Source of the DNA: Roseateles depolymerans
GTDB lineage: Bacteria > Pseudomonadota > Gammaproteobacteria > Burkholderiales > Burkholderiaceae_C
Direction: 5' to 3'
Length of the DNA: 64,000 bases
Assembly (NCBI RefSeq): GCF_003387155.1
Contig: NZ_QUMT01000006.1
Coordinates: 185,133-249,132, forward strand
Positions 1-9,702 of this stretch are shown one piece after another. The stretch's first letter is position 1; every line of letters starts with the position of its first letter. Position numbers and translations under genes: made by a program. The notes under the pieces were generated by a model. The model had not been told where the DNA came from, searched no databases, and worked only from the letters and a program-made list of their open reading frames with translations.

Positions 1-476
1 ACGAACTGATGCACACCAGTCAGGCCGCCGATGGTGGCCCAGTCGCCCACATGCACATGGCCGGCCAGCGTCGCATTGTTGGCCAGCACGCAGTGGTCGC
101 CGACCACCACGTCATGGGCCAGATGCACATAGGCCATGATCCAGTTGTCCGACCCGACCCGCGTCACCCCCTGCTCCTTGAAGGTGCCGGTGTTGAAGGT
201 GCAGAACTCGCGGATGGTGTTGCGGTCCCCAATCACCAGCTCGGTCACCTCGCCGCCGTGGCTCATGTCCTGCGGCATCGCGCCGATGGAGGCGAACTGG
301 TAGATGTGGTTGTCGCGGCCGATGGTGGTGCGTCCTTCCACCACGGTGTGCGGACCGATCCGCGTGCCGGCGCCGATGCGCACCTGCGGACCGATGACCG
401 CGTACGGGCCGATCTCGACCCCCTCATCGATCTGGGCCTTGGGGTCAACCAGCGCAGTGGCGTGAATCTTGGCCAT
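1..476 (-). CDS. lpxA: Acyl-ACP--UDP-N-acetylglucosamine O-acyltransferase LpxA (partial, C-terminus outside window)
   Basis: LpxA performs the first acylation of lipid A synthesis, moving a hydroxyacyl chain from ACP to UDP-GlcNAc in the cytoplasm. The first 158 residues are visible and the rest lies beyond the left edge; the family is usually about 260 residues. They show the hexapeptide repeats of a left-handed beta helix ([21 protein letters not shown]). The segment [11 protein letters not shown] carries the expected catalytic His at about residue 121. The ATG sits 9 nt after the fabZ stop, as in the usual lpxD-fabZ-lpxA order. No strong ribosome binding site is visible, so translational coupling to fabZ is likely (inference). 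Confidence 0.96.
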   Translation of the reverse strand, partial: MAKIHATALVDPKAQIDEGVEIGPYAVIGPQVRIGAGTRIGPHTVVEGRTTIGRDNHIYQFASIGAMPQDMSHGGEVTELVIGDRNTIREFCTFNTGTFKEQGVTRVGSDNWIMAYVHLAHDVVVGDHCVLANNATLAGHVHVGDWATIGGLTGVHQF

Positions 477-485
477 GGTCGGCGT

Positions 486-944
486 TCAGCAGTCCAGACG
501 GCGCATGGTGCACATCAGGCCGGCTTCGGCCACGATGTCCTGGCCCACCAGGGCCTTGGCGCCAAACTTGTAGATACCGGCCTTGGCCCGCTCCAGCGTG
601 ACATCCAGCAGCAGTTGGTCACCCGGCTCCACCGGACGCTTGAAACGCGCGCCGTCGATGCCGGCGAAGTACACGACATGGTTCTCGTCCAGCGAGAAGT
701 CGTAGCTCTGCACCGCCAGCAGCGTGGCCGCCTGGGCCAGCGCTTCCAGGATGAGCACGCCCGGCATGACCGGACGATGCGGGAAGTGGCCCTGGAAGAA
801 CGGCTCGTTGATGCTGACGTTCTTCAGTGCACGGATGCGCACGCCCTTCTCCACTTCCAGCACCCGGTCCACCAGCAGGATGGGATAGCGGTGCGGCAGC
901 TTCGCCAGGATGCCGTGGATGTCGATTTTGCTGCTCTCGTTCAT
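486..944 (-). CDS. fabZ: 3-hydroxyacyl-ACP dehydratase FabZ
   Basis: FabZ removes water from (3R)-hydroxyacyl-ACP in type II fatty acid synthesis and competes with LpxA and LpxD for the same acyl-ACP pool. The 152-residue length is normal for the family. The hot-dog fold active site is visible as [20 protein letters not shown], with catalytic His53 and Glu67. The start overlaps the lpxD stop by 4 nt (ATGA), so the two genes are translationally coupled. It sits between lpxD and lpxA, the standard place in beta- and gammaproteobacteria. Confidence 0.98.
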   Translation of the reverse strand: MNESSKIDIHGILAKLPHRYPILLVDRVLEVEKGVRIRALKNVSINEPFFQGHFPHRPVMPGVLILEALAQAATLLAVQSYDFSLDENHVVYFAGIDGARFKRPVEPGDQLLLDVTLERAKAGIYKFGAKALVGQDIVAEAGLMCTMRRLDC

Positions 945-2002
945 GTCGTCTTTTTCTCAAGGGCTCGCACACGCTGGCGCAGCTCATAGAGCCCGCGCAG
1001 CGCGGCGGCATTTTTCTGCCAGGATGCGGCGTCCTCGAAGGGCCACATGCCGGCGTAGGCGCCGGGCTTGTCGATGCTGTTGCTGATGTTGGCCGTGGGG
1101 CCGATCTGCACACCGTCAGTGATCTTGATGTGCCCATTGATTCGGGCCGCGCCTGCAACAATGCAATTGGCACCGATTTCTGCACTGCCGGCAATGGCCA
1201 CGGCACCGGCGATGGCGGTGCCCGCGCCGATCTTCACGTTGTGGGCAATCTGAACGAGGTTGTCGATGATCACGCGGTCCGCGATGACGGTGTCACCCAA
1301 CGCGCCGCGGTCGATGCAGGTGTTGGCGCCGATCTCCACGTCATCCCCGATGCGCACCGCGCCGAGCTGCTCGATCTTGACCCAGCGCATGCCGGACTCG
1401 CCCTTGGTCGGCGCAAAACCGAACCCATCCGCACCGATCACCGCGCCGCTGTGGATCAGCGACCGTGCACCCACGGTGCAATCAAAGCCCAGCACCACAC
1501 GAGGCTCCAGGCGGGCGCCCTCGCCCACCACCGCATGATGTTCCACCACGGTGTGAGCGCCGATGCGGGCGCCATCGCCGATGCGGGCGCCGGATTCGAT
1601 GACCGCGAACGGGCCGATGTCCACGCCGGCGCCAAGATGGGCATCCGGCGCAACGCTCGCCGTCGGATGCACCGACGGCGCCGGACGCGCTGCACGCATG
1701 TGCTGCACCCACCATTGGGTCAGGTGGGCGAAATACAGGTAGGGGTCGGGCGTGACGATGCAGCTGGCCACCTGGCCGTCGCCGCGGCGGGCCGCAGCGG
1801 CGTCCTGCGCGGCCGGTGACACGATGACGCAACCGGCCTGCGTGGTCGCCAATTGGGCGGCGTACTTCGGGTTGGAGAGAAAGGAAATGGCGTCCGGACC
1901 GGCTTCGTCCAGCGGCGCGATGCGCTGGATGGCCGTGTCTGACGCACCAACAGAAACGCCGCCCAAGGCGGCGATCAGGTCGGAGACCGAGACCGATGTC
2001 AT
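941..2002 (-). CDS. lpxD: UDP-3-O-(3-hydroxyacyl)glucosamine N-acyltransferase LpxD
   Basis: LpxD adds the second (N-linked) hydroxyacyl chain in lipid A synthesis. The 353-residue protein has the N-terminal uridine-binding domain ([11 protein letters not shown], residues 41-51), then many hexapeptide repeats of a left-handed beta helix, and a C-terminal helix rich in charged residues. The catalytic His is expected at residue 254 in QIAHNVKIG. It follows skp by 36 nt and overlaps fabZ by 4 nt. All residues and spacing look ordinary for the family. Confidence 0.98.
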   Translation of the reverse strand: MTSVSVSDLIAALGGVSVGASDTAIQRIAPLDEAGPDAISFLSNPKYAAQLATTQAGCVIVSPAAQDAAAARRGDGQVASCIVTPDPYLYFAHLTQWWVQHMRAARPAPSVHPTASVAPDAHLGAGVDIGPFAVIESGARIGDGARIGAHTVVEHHAVVGEGARLEPRVVLGFDCTVGARSLIHSGAVIGADGFGFAPTKGESGMRWVKIEQLGAVRIGDDVEIGANTCIDRGALGDTVIADRVIIDNLVQIAHNVKIGAGTAIAGAVAIAGSAEIGANCIVAGAARINGHIKITDGVQIGPTANISNSIDKPGAYAGMWPFEDAASWQKNAAALRGLYELRQRVRALEKKTT

Positions 2003-2038
2003 GCTGATTGCCTCATGCAGAACGCATTACAAAACGCA

Positions 2039-2548
2039 TTACTTCTGCGCGTTGAGGGTGTCGATCACCTTCTTGGTGATGTCCACCCGCGCGCTCGCAT
2101 GAACCGCGTCCTGCACGATCAGGTCGTATTTGTCCTGCTCGTAGATCTGCTTGATGACCTTGTTGGCCTTCTCGATCACGGAGGACAACTCTTCGTTCTT
2201 GCGCTGGGCCACGTCTTCGTTGAATTCGCGGCGCTTGCGCTGCAGGTCACGGTCCTGCTCGATGAGTTCGCGTTGGCGGCGACTGCGTTCGGACTCGGTC
2301 AGGGCCGGACCGTCTTTGTCCAGCTTCTCGGCCGCAGCGCGCAGCTTGCCTTCCTGCTCCAGCAGGTTCTTCTCGCGACGGCTGAACTCCGCCTGCAGCT
2401 TGGCTTCCGACGCCTTGGCCAGATTGGTCTCGCGAAGAATCCGCTCACTGTTGACGTAGCCGATCTTCAGTTCCTGCGCCTGGGCAGCCAAAGCCGTGGC
2501 TGCCGTCAGGGCGACGGCGGCCACCATCTTCAACAGCGTGCTCTTCAT
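2039..2548 (-). CDS. skp: Periplasmic chaperone Skp/OmpH
   Basis: Skp holds unfolded outer-membrane proteins in the periplasm and hands them to the BAM complex. The 169-residue protein begins with a clear Sec signal peptide, with predicted cleavage after AQA at about residue 24. The mature start, ELKIGYVNSERIL, is typical of OmpH/Skp. The middle is a highly charged, heptad-like helical region (QRELIEQDRDLQRKRREF), matching the coiled-coil tentacles of the family. Its start codon overlaps the bamA stop region by 1 nt, so it is cotranslated with its client assembly factor. Confidence 0.96.
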   Translation of the reverse strand: MKSTLLKMVAAVALTAATALAAQAQELKIGYVNSERILRETNLAKASEAKLQAEFSRREKNLLEQEGKLRAAAEKLDKDGPALTESERSRRQRELIEQDRDLQRKRREFNEDVAQRKNEELSSVIEKANKVIKQIYEQDKYDLIVQDAVHASARVDITKKVIDTLNAQK

Positions 2549-4851
2549 CAGAATGACGTCCCGATCTGGAATTGGAATCGCTCGATTCTATCCGTCCGCT
2601 GCTTCCGGATCGGTGTGCCGTAACTCAGGCGCAGCGGACCCATGGGAGACAGCCAGCTGATGCCCACGCCGGCAGCGGCACGGGTCTCGCTGAAATTCAG
2701 CTTTTCGTCGGTGCCCCAGACATTGCCGACGTCGAAGAAGCCGAACAGACGGAAGCTCTTGTCGTTGCCGGCGCCGGGCACCGGCACGTACAGCTCGGTG
2801 TTCAGGTTGAACTTGCGGTTGCCGCCGGTGTAGGAACCGGTGATGTCCACCGGACCCAGCGTTCCGGATTCGAACACCCGCACCGAGCCCAGGCCACCGC
2901 CGTAGAAGTTCTTGAAGATGGGATAAGGACGCCCCATCAGGCCTTCACCCCAGGCCACTTCGCCGTTGACCATCAGCGAGAACTTGCGGCCCAGCGGGAT
3001 GAACTGCTGGTACTGGAAGTTGGCGATGGCGTAGCGCGAGTCGCCCACCACGCTGGTTTCCAGGTTGACCCGCTTCATCGTGCCCGCGGTCGGGGTGATG
3101 ACGCTGTCGCGGTTGTCGGCCTTCCAGCCGATGGTCAGCGGGATGGACAGGGCCGAGCCGCCGAAGGCCTGCTGGAACAGCAGATAACTGTTGGGCAGAC
3201 CCTTGGAGGTGGTGATGCGGGTGTTCTCGGCGCCGATGCCGAAGAACACCGTGTCTTCCTCGGAGAAGGGCACGCCGAACTTGACCGAGCCGCCGTAGGA
3301 CGCCAGTTCGTACTGCTCGCCCAGGTTGTTGATCGGCTTGACGGTGCGGTAGAACACGTCCACCGCGCGGGAGATGCCGTCCACGGTGAAGTACGGGTCC
3401 ACCGTCGAGACCCCCAGCGAGCGGCCGGTGCTGGCCGTGTTCAGCTGAATGCCCAGGTAGTTGCCGGAGCCGAAGACGTTTTCCTGGGAGATCGAGCCCG
3501 ACAGCGACAGCTTGCTGGCGCTCGAATAACCGGCACCGATCTGGATGTTGCCGGTGGGACGCTCGGTCACGGTCAGGGTGACGTCGACCTGGTCCGGGGA
3601 GCCGGGGACTTCGGAGGTGTCGATGGTGACATCCTTGAAGTAGCCCAGGCGCTCGACGCGGTCGCGGGACGCCTTGATGCGCGCGCCGTCGTACCAGGCG
3701 GATTCGAACTGGCGGAATTCACGGCGGATGACTTCGTCGCGGGTGCGGGTGTTGCCCGAGACCAGCACGCGGCGCACATAGACGCGGCGCTGCGGTTCGC
3801 CCACGAAGGTCACCACCACCTGGCCGGTGGCGCGGTCGATTTCCGGACGGCTTTCCACCCGTGCAAAGGCGTAGCCGAAGGTGCCGTAGAGGTCCTGGAA
3901 ATTGCGGGTGGTCTGGGCCACGGCTTCGCCCTGGTAGGGCTGGCCGGCCTTGAGCGCGATCAGGCGCTTGAATTCCTCGTCACGGCCGAGGAACTCGCCT
4001 TCCATCTTGATGGCGCTGACCGTGTAGGGCTGGCCTTCGCTCACCGTGATGGCAATGCTGATGCTTTGCTTGTCCGGCGAAATGGTGACCTGGGTGGACT
4101 CGACGTTGAACTCGAGATAACCGCGGTTCAGGTAGTAGCTGCGGATGGTTTCCAGGTCCGCATTCAGCTTGGCGCGGGAATAACGGTCGGTCTTGGTGTA
4201 CCAGGTGAGCCAGCCGCTGGTGGTCTGCTCCAGCAGGCCCAGCAGCGTGCTCTCGCTGAAGACCTTGCTGCCCAGGATGCGGATCTCGGCGATCTTGGCC
4301 GGCTCGCCTTCGGTCACCTGGAAGCTGACGTTGACGCGGTTGCGCTCGATCGGGGTGATGGTGGTCGTCACCTCCGCGCCGTAGAGGCTGCGGGTCAGAT
4401 ACTGACGCTTGAGTTCCTGCTCGGCGCGGTCGGCCAGCGCCTTGTCGAAGGGCTTGCCTTCACCGATGCCAACGTCCTTGAGCGACTTGGTCAGGGCCTC
4501 GGTGTCGAATTCCTTCAGACCCACGAAGTTCACGTTCGCGATGATCGGACGTTCCTCGATCACCACCACCACCGCGTCGGTGTCGATGTTGATGCGCACG
4601 TCCTTGAAGAGGCCGGTGGCAAACAGGGCGCGCAGGGCGGCGGCGCCCTTTTCGTCGTTGTAGGTGTCGCCGATGCGGAAGGGCAGCGCGGCGAACACCG
4701 TGCCGGGGTCGGTCCGTTGCAGGCCTTCGACGCGGATGTCCTTGAGGACGAAGGGCTCGACGGCCCAGGCGGCACCCGCGTGCATCGCGGCGGCCAGCAC
4801 CGCCAGTTGGATCACTTGGGGGCGCATTGGCTCAGGCAGGAATCGGGACAT
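2548..4851 (-). CDS. bamA: Outer membrane protein assembly factor BamA
   Basis: BamA is the central beta-barrel of the BAM complex, which folds and inserts outer-membrane proteins. The 767-residue product has a signal peptide (predicted cleavage after AWA), POTRA domains starting near FVLKDIRVEGLQRTDPGTVF, and a C-terminal Omp85 barrel ending FQFQIGTSF. The terminal Phe is the usual barrel signal. The stretch YGGGLGSVRVFESGTLGP fits the family barrel. The start is uncertain: ATG at 4851 gives an 8-residue longer N-region than ATG at 4827, and neither has a strong ribosome binding site. Either start overlaps the end of rseP. bamB and bamD are also in this window. Confidence 0.98.
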   Translation of the reverse strand: MSRFLPEPMRPQVIQLAVLAAAMHAGAAWAVEPFVLKDIRVEGLQRTDPGTVFAALPFRIGDTYNDEKGAAALRALFATGLFKDVRINIDTDAVVVVIEERPIIANVNFVGLKEFDTEALTKSLKDVGIGEGKPFDKALADRAEQELKRQYLTRSLYGAEVTTTITPIERNRVNVSFQVTEGEPAKIAEIRILGSKVFSESTLLGLLEQTTSGWLTWYTKTDRYSRAKLNADLETIRSYYLNRGYLEFNVESTQVTISPDKQSISIAITVSEGQPYTVSAIKMEGEFLGRDEEFKRLIALKAGQPYQGEAVAQTTRNFQDLYGTFGYAFARVESRPEIDRATGQVVVTFVGEPQRRVYVRRVLVSGNTRTRDEVIRREFRQFESAWYDGARIKASRDRVERLGYFKDVTIDTSEVPGSPDQVDVTLTVTERPTGNIQIGAGYSSASKLSLSGSISQENVFGSGNYLGIQLNTASTGRSLGVSTVDPYFTVDGISRAVDVFYRTVKPINNLGEQYELASYGGSVKFGVPFSEEDTVFFGIGAENTRITTSKGLPNSYLLFQQAFGGSALSIPLTIGWKADNRDSVITPTAGTMKRVNLETSVVGDSRYAIANFQYQQFIPLGRKFSLMVNGEVAWGEGLMGRPYPIFKNFYGGGLGSVRVFESGTLGPVDITGSYTGGNRKFNLNTELYVPVPGAGNDKSFRLFGFFDVGNVWGTDEKLNFSETRAAAGVGISWLSPMGPLRLSYGTPIRKQRTDRIERFQFQIGTSF

Positions 4852-6230
4852 GCGGAAGTTTCAGTGCGGACCCGCTGACGGGTCAGATCGTTGAAAAGGG
4901 CCAGACTCATCATCAGCAGCAGGACGGTAATACCTACGCGTTCCAGCAACCTGCGCCACCGCTCGGAGACTGGGCGGCCACTCAGACCCTCGAAAAGATA
5001 ATACATCAGGTGTCCGCCATCGAGCATCGGCACCGGCAGCAGGTTCAGCACGCCAAGACTCACGCTGACACTGGCCAGAAAACCCAGGAATGCTGCGGCT
5101 CCCAGGCGTGCGGACTGACCTGCGTAGTCTGCAATGGTGATGAAGCTGCTGAGATTCTTTACCGAGGCTTCACCGGTGAGCATGCGCCACAGCGTCTTGA
5201 GCGAATGGGTGCTGAACTGCCAGGTGCGGGTCAGTCCTTGCTGGACCGCTTCCATCGGCCCGTAGTGCACCGTCACCAGCGCGGGTGTTCCGCCGAAGCC
5301 CACCCCGATGCGTGGGATGAATTGCCCGTTCGCCCCCTCCAGACGGGGGGTGACGACGGTCTCGATGGACTCGCCGCCGCGCTGCACCACCAGACGCATC
5401 GGCTGCACGCAGCCCTCCACCAGCGACTGGCGCACCGCCTGCTGGAAGGCGGACAGGTCCGCGATGGCGCGGTCATTGACCGAGATCACACGGTCACCCG
5501 CGCGCAGGTTCGCGGCCTGGGCGGGGCTGTCGGGCTGGATGGCCCCCAGCACCGGTTCCATCCAGACGCCTCCCAGGCCGATGCGGCGCAGGTTGTCGGC
5601 ATCGAGGTCGCGGCTGCCCAAGGCGTCGGTGTCCAGCTTGACCTGTCGGGCGCTGTGGCCCTCGCCCTGGCTCACGCTCAGGTACAGCGGCCGGCGGTCG
5701 CCGACGGCACGCGCCAGCTGCCAGGTGACATCGGGCATGCCGCGCACGTCCTGCCAGTCCTGCCCGTCGTCGGACCAGGCCTGCACCCGATCCCCCGCGC
5801 GCAGTCCCGCGGCATCGGCCAGGCTGCCGCTCTGCGGCGAGCCGAGCACCGCCACGGGCTCCTCCTGCCCCACCATGCCCGCCGCCGCAAACAGCAGCAC
5901 CGCCAGCACGAGATTGGCCATCGGCCCGGCCAGCACGATGGCCGAGCGTTGCCAGAGGGATTTCTGGTTCAGGGATTCATGAAGCCGGTCCGGCGGCACG
6001 GCGTCGAAGCGGTCGTCCAGCAGCCGGACGTATCCGCCCAGCGGCAGCAGGCTCAGCACGAACTCGGTCCCGTCCGCGCCGCGTTTCCAGCGCCCCAGCA
6101 CCGGCCCGAAGCCCAGCGAAAACCGCAGCACCTTCACGCCGCAGGCACGGGCCATGCGGTAGTGGCCCCACTCGTGGAAGATGATGAGCACCCCAAGGGT
6201 GACCACGAAAGCGAGCAGGGTGGTGGGCAT
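4812..6230 (-). CDS. rseP: RIP zinc metalloprotease RseP (site-2 protease)
   Basis: RseP is the inner-membrane protease that cuts anti-sigma factors such as RseA within the membrane during envelope stress. Residues 19-23 form the zinc motif HEWGH in the first membrane segment. The second active-site motif LDGGH lies near the C-terminus in VPMLDGGHLMYYLFEGL. Two PDZ domains lie between them (AGLRAGDRVQAW and ANLRAGDRVISVN). The ATG shares one base with the dxr TGA. The C-terminus runs about 20 residues past the last membrane segment and overlaps the start of bamA. Confidence 0.97.
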   Translation of the reverse strand: MPTTLLAFVVTLGVLIIFHEWGHYRMARACGVKVLRFSLGFGPVLGRWKRGADGTEFVLSLLPLGGYVRLLDDRFDAVPPDRLHESLNQKSLWQRSAIVLAGPMANLVLAVLLFAAAGMVGQEEPVAVLGSPQSGSLADAAGLRAGDRVQAWSDDGQDWQDVRGMPDVTWQLARAVGDRRPLYLSVSQGEGHSARQVKLDTDALGSRDLDADNLRRIGLGGVWMEPVLGAIQPDSPAQAANLRAGDRVISVNDRAIADLSAFQQAVRQSLVEGCVQPMRLVVQRGGESIETVVTPRLEGANGQFIPRIGVGFGGTPALVTVHYGPMEAVQQGLTRTWQFSTHSLKTLWRMLTGEASVKNLSSFITIADYAGQSARLGAAAFLGFLASVSVSLGVLNLLPVPMLDGGHLMYYLFEGLSGRPVSERWRRLLERVGITVLLLMMSLALFNDLTRQRVRTETSACPDSCLSQCAPK

Positions 6231-7438
6231 CAGTGCTGGCTCGACAAACGCTGGATCTGGCTCTGCGCATGACGCCGCGCGCGCGCATCCAGCGCCAGCA
6301 GGCCTTCGACACTATCGACCTCGCCGGACTGGGGCTGCACCTCATCGAGCGCCAGCCGGTTGACCTGGCAGATCTGGTCGAAGCGCAGGCCGCGGCTGAG
6401 GAAGGCGGCCACCGCTTCTTCGTTGGCGGCATTGAGCACCGCCGTGCTGCCCTCGGCCGAGCGCAGCGCCCGCCAGGACAGATGCAGACCGGGGAAACGG
6501 CGTTCGTCCGCGTCCTCGAAGCTCAGGCCGGAGGTGGCCAGCAGGTCCAGGCGGCTGGCGCCGGAGGTGATGCGTTCGGGGAAGGACAGGCCGTAGGCGA
6601 TGGGCACCCGCATGTCCGGCGTGCCGAGCTGGGCCAGCACGGAGTTGTCGCGGCAGACCACCATCGAATGGATGATGCTCTGCGGGTGAATGATCACCTT
6701 CACCTGCTCCGGCTGGAGGTTGAACAGCCAGCGCGCCTCGATGACCTCGAGCGCCTTGTTCATCATGGTGGCCGAGTCCACCGAGATCTTGCGACCCATC
6801 ACCCAGTTGGGATGGGCACAGGCCTGGTCGGGCGTGACGTCGGCCAGCGTGGCCGGATCCCGCTGGCGGAACGGGCCCCCGGAGGCAGTCAGCACGATGT
6901 GGTCGATGCGTTCATGCCAGGTGGTCCGGTCTTCCGGCAGGCACTGGAAGATGGCCGAGTGTTCCGAATCGATCGGCAGCAGCGTGGCACCGCCCTGCTC
7001 CACCGCCCGCATGAACAGCGCGCCGCCCAGCACGATGGCTTCCTTGTTGGCCAGCAGCAGCCGCTTGCCGGCGCGCGCAGCCGCCATGGCCGGCGCCAAG
7101 CCGGCCGCGCCGACGATGGCGGCCATCACCGCATCCACATCCGGATGGGCGGCAATGTCAGACAGCGCCTGCAGGCCTTCCAGCACCTCGGTGCGGGCGC
7201 CGGCCTCGGACAGACGCTGGCGCAGGTCGGCGGCCAGGCGCGCGTCGGGCAGCACGGCGAAACGGGGTTGATGGGTCAGGCACTGCGCCAGCAGTTCGTC
7301 CACCCGGCTCATGGCCGAGAGGGCAAAGACCCGGTAGCGATCCGGATGACGGGCGATGACATCGAGGGTGTTGGTGCCGATGGATCCGGTGGATCCCAGC
7401 ACACACACCTGCTGCGGACGAAGGGAGGAAGCAGTCAT
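6230..7438 (-). CDS. dxr: 1-deoxy-D-xylulose 5-phosphate reductoisomerase Dxr
   Basis: Dxr makes 2-C-methyl-D-erythritol 4-phosphate from DXP with NADPH, the committed step of the MEP isoprenoid pathway. The protein (402 residues) opens with the NADPH loop LGSTGSIGTNTLDV. It also carries the family's metal and substrate loops (PIDSEHSAIFQCL, LTASGGPFR, MGRKISVDSATMMNKALE). I chose the ATG at 7438; a GTG lies one codon upstream. uppS, cdsA and dxr are adjacent here, and a second MEP pathway enzyme, ispG, lies 25 kb away in the window. The gene ends in a 1-nt overlap with rseP. Confidence 0.98.
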   Translation of the reverse strand: MTASSLRPQQVCVLGSTGSIGTNTLDVIARHPDRYRVFALSAMSRVDELLAQCLTHQPRFAVLPDARLAADLRQRLSEAGARTEVLEGLQALSDIAAHPDVDAVMAAIVGAAGLAPAMAAARAGKRLLLANKEAIVLGGALFMRAVEQGGATLLPIDSEHSAIFQCLPEDRTTWHERIDHIVLTASGGPFRQRDPATLADVTPDQACAHPNWVMGRKISVDSATMMNKALEVIEARWLFNLQPEQVKVIIHPQSIIHSMVVCRDNSVLAQLGTPDMRVPIAYGLSFPERITSGASRLDLLATSGLSFEDADERRFPGLHLSWRALRSAEGSTAVLNAANEEAVAAFLSRGLRFDQICQVNRLALDEVQPQSGEVDSVEGLLALDARARRHAQSQIQRLSSQH

Positions 7439-7448
7439 CACAGAACCA

Positions 7449-8291
7449 TCACAGCGAACTCAGGGCCATGGCCAGCGGCAGCACCGGCAGCAAGGCATCC
7501 ACACGGTCCAGCACACCGCCGTGGCCAGGCAGCAGCTGACTGCTGTCCTTGGCCCCGGCCGCCCGCTTGACCAGCGATTCAAACAGGTCGCCCACCACAC
7601 TCATGGCGGTCAGGAACACCACCGCCAGCAGGGAGAGCCAACCCAGACGCTTCACCAGGATCTGATACAGGCTGGGGCCGTCCACCGGCAGATGCGTGTC
7701 GATGCCATGCACCCACACGGCCGCCATCACGACCACGCCGAACAGCCCGCCCAGCGCGCCTTCCCAGCTCTTGCCCGGGCTGATGGCCGGCGCCAGCTTG
7801 CGTCGGCCGAACAGCTTGCCAAAGATGTAGGCGGCAATGTCGGCCATCCACACCAGGCACATGGCCGACAGCAGGAAATTGATGCCGCGGGCGCGGGCGC
7901 TGATGAGGGCCAGCCAGGCTGCCCACAGGAGCACGGCCCCCAGCAGCAGGCGCAGACCCACCGGCAGGGTCGGCCAGCCGGCCACGCCCGTCTTGAGCGC
8001 CTGCGCGCCGCCCAGCACCCACAGCCCGCCCACGATCCACCAGCACCAGGCCGGCAGCGCAAAACCCACCGCATTCACCGCATACAGGCACACGCCGCAG
8101 GCCGCGGCCAGCGCCGCCCCGAAGGCCAGGGCCGGCGCGCCCGGGCGTCCGTTCAGCCGGGACCACTCCCAGCCGCCGGCGGCGATCATCACCAGCGTCA
8201 GCAGGGCAAAGGGCAGCGGCGTGGACGCAAACAGCGCCGGCAGCAGCAGGGCAAGCAGCACAAGCGCTGTGATGATGCGGGGCAACAGCAT
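7449..8291 (-). CDS. cdsA: Phosphatidate cytidylyltransferase CdsA
   Basis: CdsA makes CDP-diacylglycerol from phosphatidic acid and CTP, the precursor of all membrane phospholipids. The 280-residue product is mostly hydrophobic, with roughly seven or eight predicted membrane segments. It ends with the family signature S-x-x-K-R-x(4)-K-D...PGHGG-x-x-D-R-x-D (visible as SLVKRAAGAKD and LLPGHGGVLDRVD). The ATG at 8291 follows uppS by 26 nt. The signature is intact, so I see no reason to doubt activity. Confidence 0.97.
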   Translation of the reverse strand: MLLPRIITALVLLALLLPALFASTPLPFALLTLVMIAAGGWEWSRLNGRPGAPALAFGAALAAACGVCLYAVNAVGFALPAWCWWIVGGLWVLGGAQALKTGVAGWPTLPVGLRLLLGAVLLWAAWLALISARARGINFLLSAMCLVWMADIAAYIFGKLFGRRKLAPAISPGKSWEGALGGLFGVVVMAAVWVHGIDTHLPVDGPSLYQILVKRLGWLSLLAVVFLTAMSVVGDLFESLVKRAAGAKDSSQLLPGHGGVLDRVDALLPVLPLAMALSSL

Positions 8292-8317
8292 GGACTCGGA
8301 CCTTTCCGGGTGGGGAC

Positions 8318-9058
8318 TCAGGCTTCCTGGACGGCGCCTGCGACGCCGGGCACATTGACGCCGCCAAAGCGCCGATCCCGCGCCTGGAAGGCCGCGATCG
8401 CATCATCGAGCTGGGCTTCGCCGAATTCAGGCCATAGGCAATCGGAGAACACAAACTCGGTGTACGCCGTCTGCCACAACATGAAGTTGCTGATGCGCAG
8501 CTCCCCGCCGGTGCGGATGAACAGATCCGGATCCGGCGCATAGCTCATGGCCATGAACTGCGACAGCTTGGCCTCGGTCAGCTCATGCGCCGGCACACCC
8601 GCTTCAATGGCCTTGCGGCAGGCCTGGACAATGTCCCAGCGACCGCCGTAGTTGAAGGCCACGTTGAGGGTGAGCTTGCTGTTGTGGGCGGTGCTGTTCT
8701 CGGCTTCGGCCCATGCGGCCCGCAGCTTGTCCGACACCGCTTCACGGTCGCCCACGATGCGGATGCGCACGCCCATCGCGCCCATGCGGGCCAGGTAACG
8801 TGACACCGCCGCCAGCACCAGGCCCATCAGGCCGGAGACTTCATCGCTGGGGCGCTTCCAGTTCTCGCTGGAGAAGGCGAAGACGGTCAGGTACTCGATC
8901 TCACGATCGATGCAGGCCTGCACCACGCGCACCAGCGCATCCACCCCCTGCTTGTGGCCGAAGAAGCGCGGAAGGAAGCGCTTCTTGGCCCAGCGTCCAT
9001 TGCCATCCATGACGATGGCGACGTGGCGGGGGACACCCGCCTTCTTGTCTGCACTCAC
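8318..9058 (-). CDS. uppS: Isoprenyl transferase (undecaprenyl diphosphate synthase) UppS
   Basis: UppS condenses isopentenyl diphosphate units onto farnesyl diphosphate to make the C55 carrier for peptidoglycan and LPS. The 246-residue cis-prenyltransferase shows the catalytic block VAIVMDGNGRWAKKR (Asp18). It also has the downstream VFAFSSENWKRP and the C-terminal PDLFIRTGGELRISNFMLWQ motif. The start codon is GTG at 9058, 11 nt after the frr stop. A GTG start with little visible ribosome binding site suggests coupling to frr (inference). Confidence 0.98.
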   Translation of the reverse strand: MSADKKAGVPRHVAIVMDGNGRWAKKRFLPRFFGHKQGVDALVRVVQACIDREIEYLTVFAFSSENWKRPSDEVSGLMGLVLAAVSRYLARMGAMGVRIRIVGDREAVSDKLRAAWAEAENSTAHNSKLTLNVAFNYGGRWDIVQACRKAIEAGVPAHELTEAKLSQFMAMSYAPDPDLFIRTGGELRISNFMLWQTAYTEFVFSDCLWPEFGEAQLDDAIAAFQARDRRFGGVNVPGVAGAVQEA

Positions 9059-9069
9059 GTCGTCTGGAC

Positions 9070-9630
9070 TCAGACCGCCATGATCTCGGCTTCCTTGGCC
9101 GACACCAGCTTGTCGATCTCGGCGATGACGCGGTCGGTCAGCTTCTGGACTTCGTCCTGGCTGCGACGTTCGTCGTCTTCGGTGATGGTCTTGTCCTTGG
9201 TCATCTTCTTGGCCTGTTCGTTCGCATCGCGACGCAGGTTGCGGACGGCGACCTTGGCATCTTCGGCGGCGCCCTTGACCACCTTGGTCAGGTCACGGCG
9301 GCGTTCCTCGGACAGCGGGGGCATCGGCACGCGGATGAGGTCGCCCTGGCTGGAGGGGTTCAGGCCCAGGTCCGATTCACGGATGGCCTTTTCGATCTTC
9401 TGGCCCATGCCCTTTTCCCAGGGCTGCACGCTCAGCGTACGGGCGTCCAGCAGGCTGACGTTGGCGACCTGCGAGATGGGCACGGGGGATCCGTAGTAGT
9501 CCACATGGACCTGGTCCAGGATGCCCGGGTGGGCCCGACCGGTACGGATTTTTTGCAGTTCATTCTTGAACGCCTCGACGGACTTGGCCATCTTGGCTTC
9601 GGCGTTCTTCTTGATGTCGGCGATGCTCAT
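9070..9630 (-). CDS. frr: Ribosome recycling factor
   Basis: RRF splits post-termination ribosomes together with EF-G. The product is 186 residues, normal for the family, and begins [14 protein letters not shown]. It contains the conserved [14 protein letters not shown] and [15 protein letters not shown] segments. I chose the ATG at 9630 because the purine stretch GAGGAAAAG sits 3 to 4 nt ahead of it. An in-frame start 6 codons upstream would consume this ribosome binding site. It lies between pyrH and uppS, the usual order. Confidence 0.98.
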   Translation of the reverse strand: MSIADIKKNAEAKMAKSVEAFKNELQKIRTGRAHPGILDQVHVDYYGSPVPISQVANVSLLDARTLSVQPWEKGMGQKIEKAIRESDLGLNPSSQGDLIRVPMPPLSEERRRDLTKVVKGAAEDAKVAVRNLRRDANEQAKKMTKDKTITEDDERRSQDEVQKLTDRVIAEIDKLVSAKEAEIMAV

Positions 9631-9660
9631 GTTCTTTTCCTCGATCAATGGAGACGGCGT

Positions 9661-9678
9661 GGCGCCCGCACGGGCGCC
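9661..9678 (-). other. Perfect palindrome between pyrH and frr
   Basis: Eighteen bases form a perfect GC-only inverted repeat (arms GGCGCCCG and CGGGCGCC, two-base centre) in the 72-nt pyrH-frr gap. No T tract follows on either strand, so it is more likely an mRNA processing or stability hairpin than a terminator (inference). Confidence 0.5.
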
Positions 9679-9702
9679 CGATCACTTAACGCGCCGACCC
9701 GC

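Noticed and set aside
2572..4878. A long open frame on the strand opposite bamA (about 768 codons), and similar long frames opposite rluB, odhA, bamB and rnr
   Set aside because: These are shadows caused by high GC content. They are rich in His, Gly, Ala and Val with no domain, and the opposite strand encodes a clear family member.
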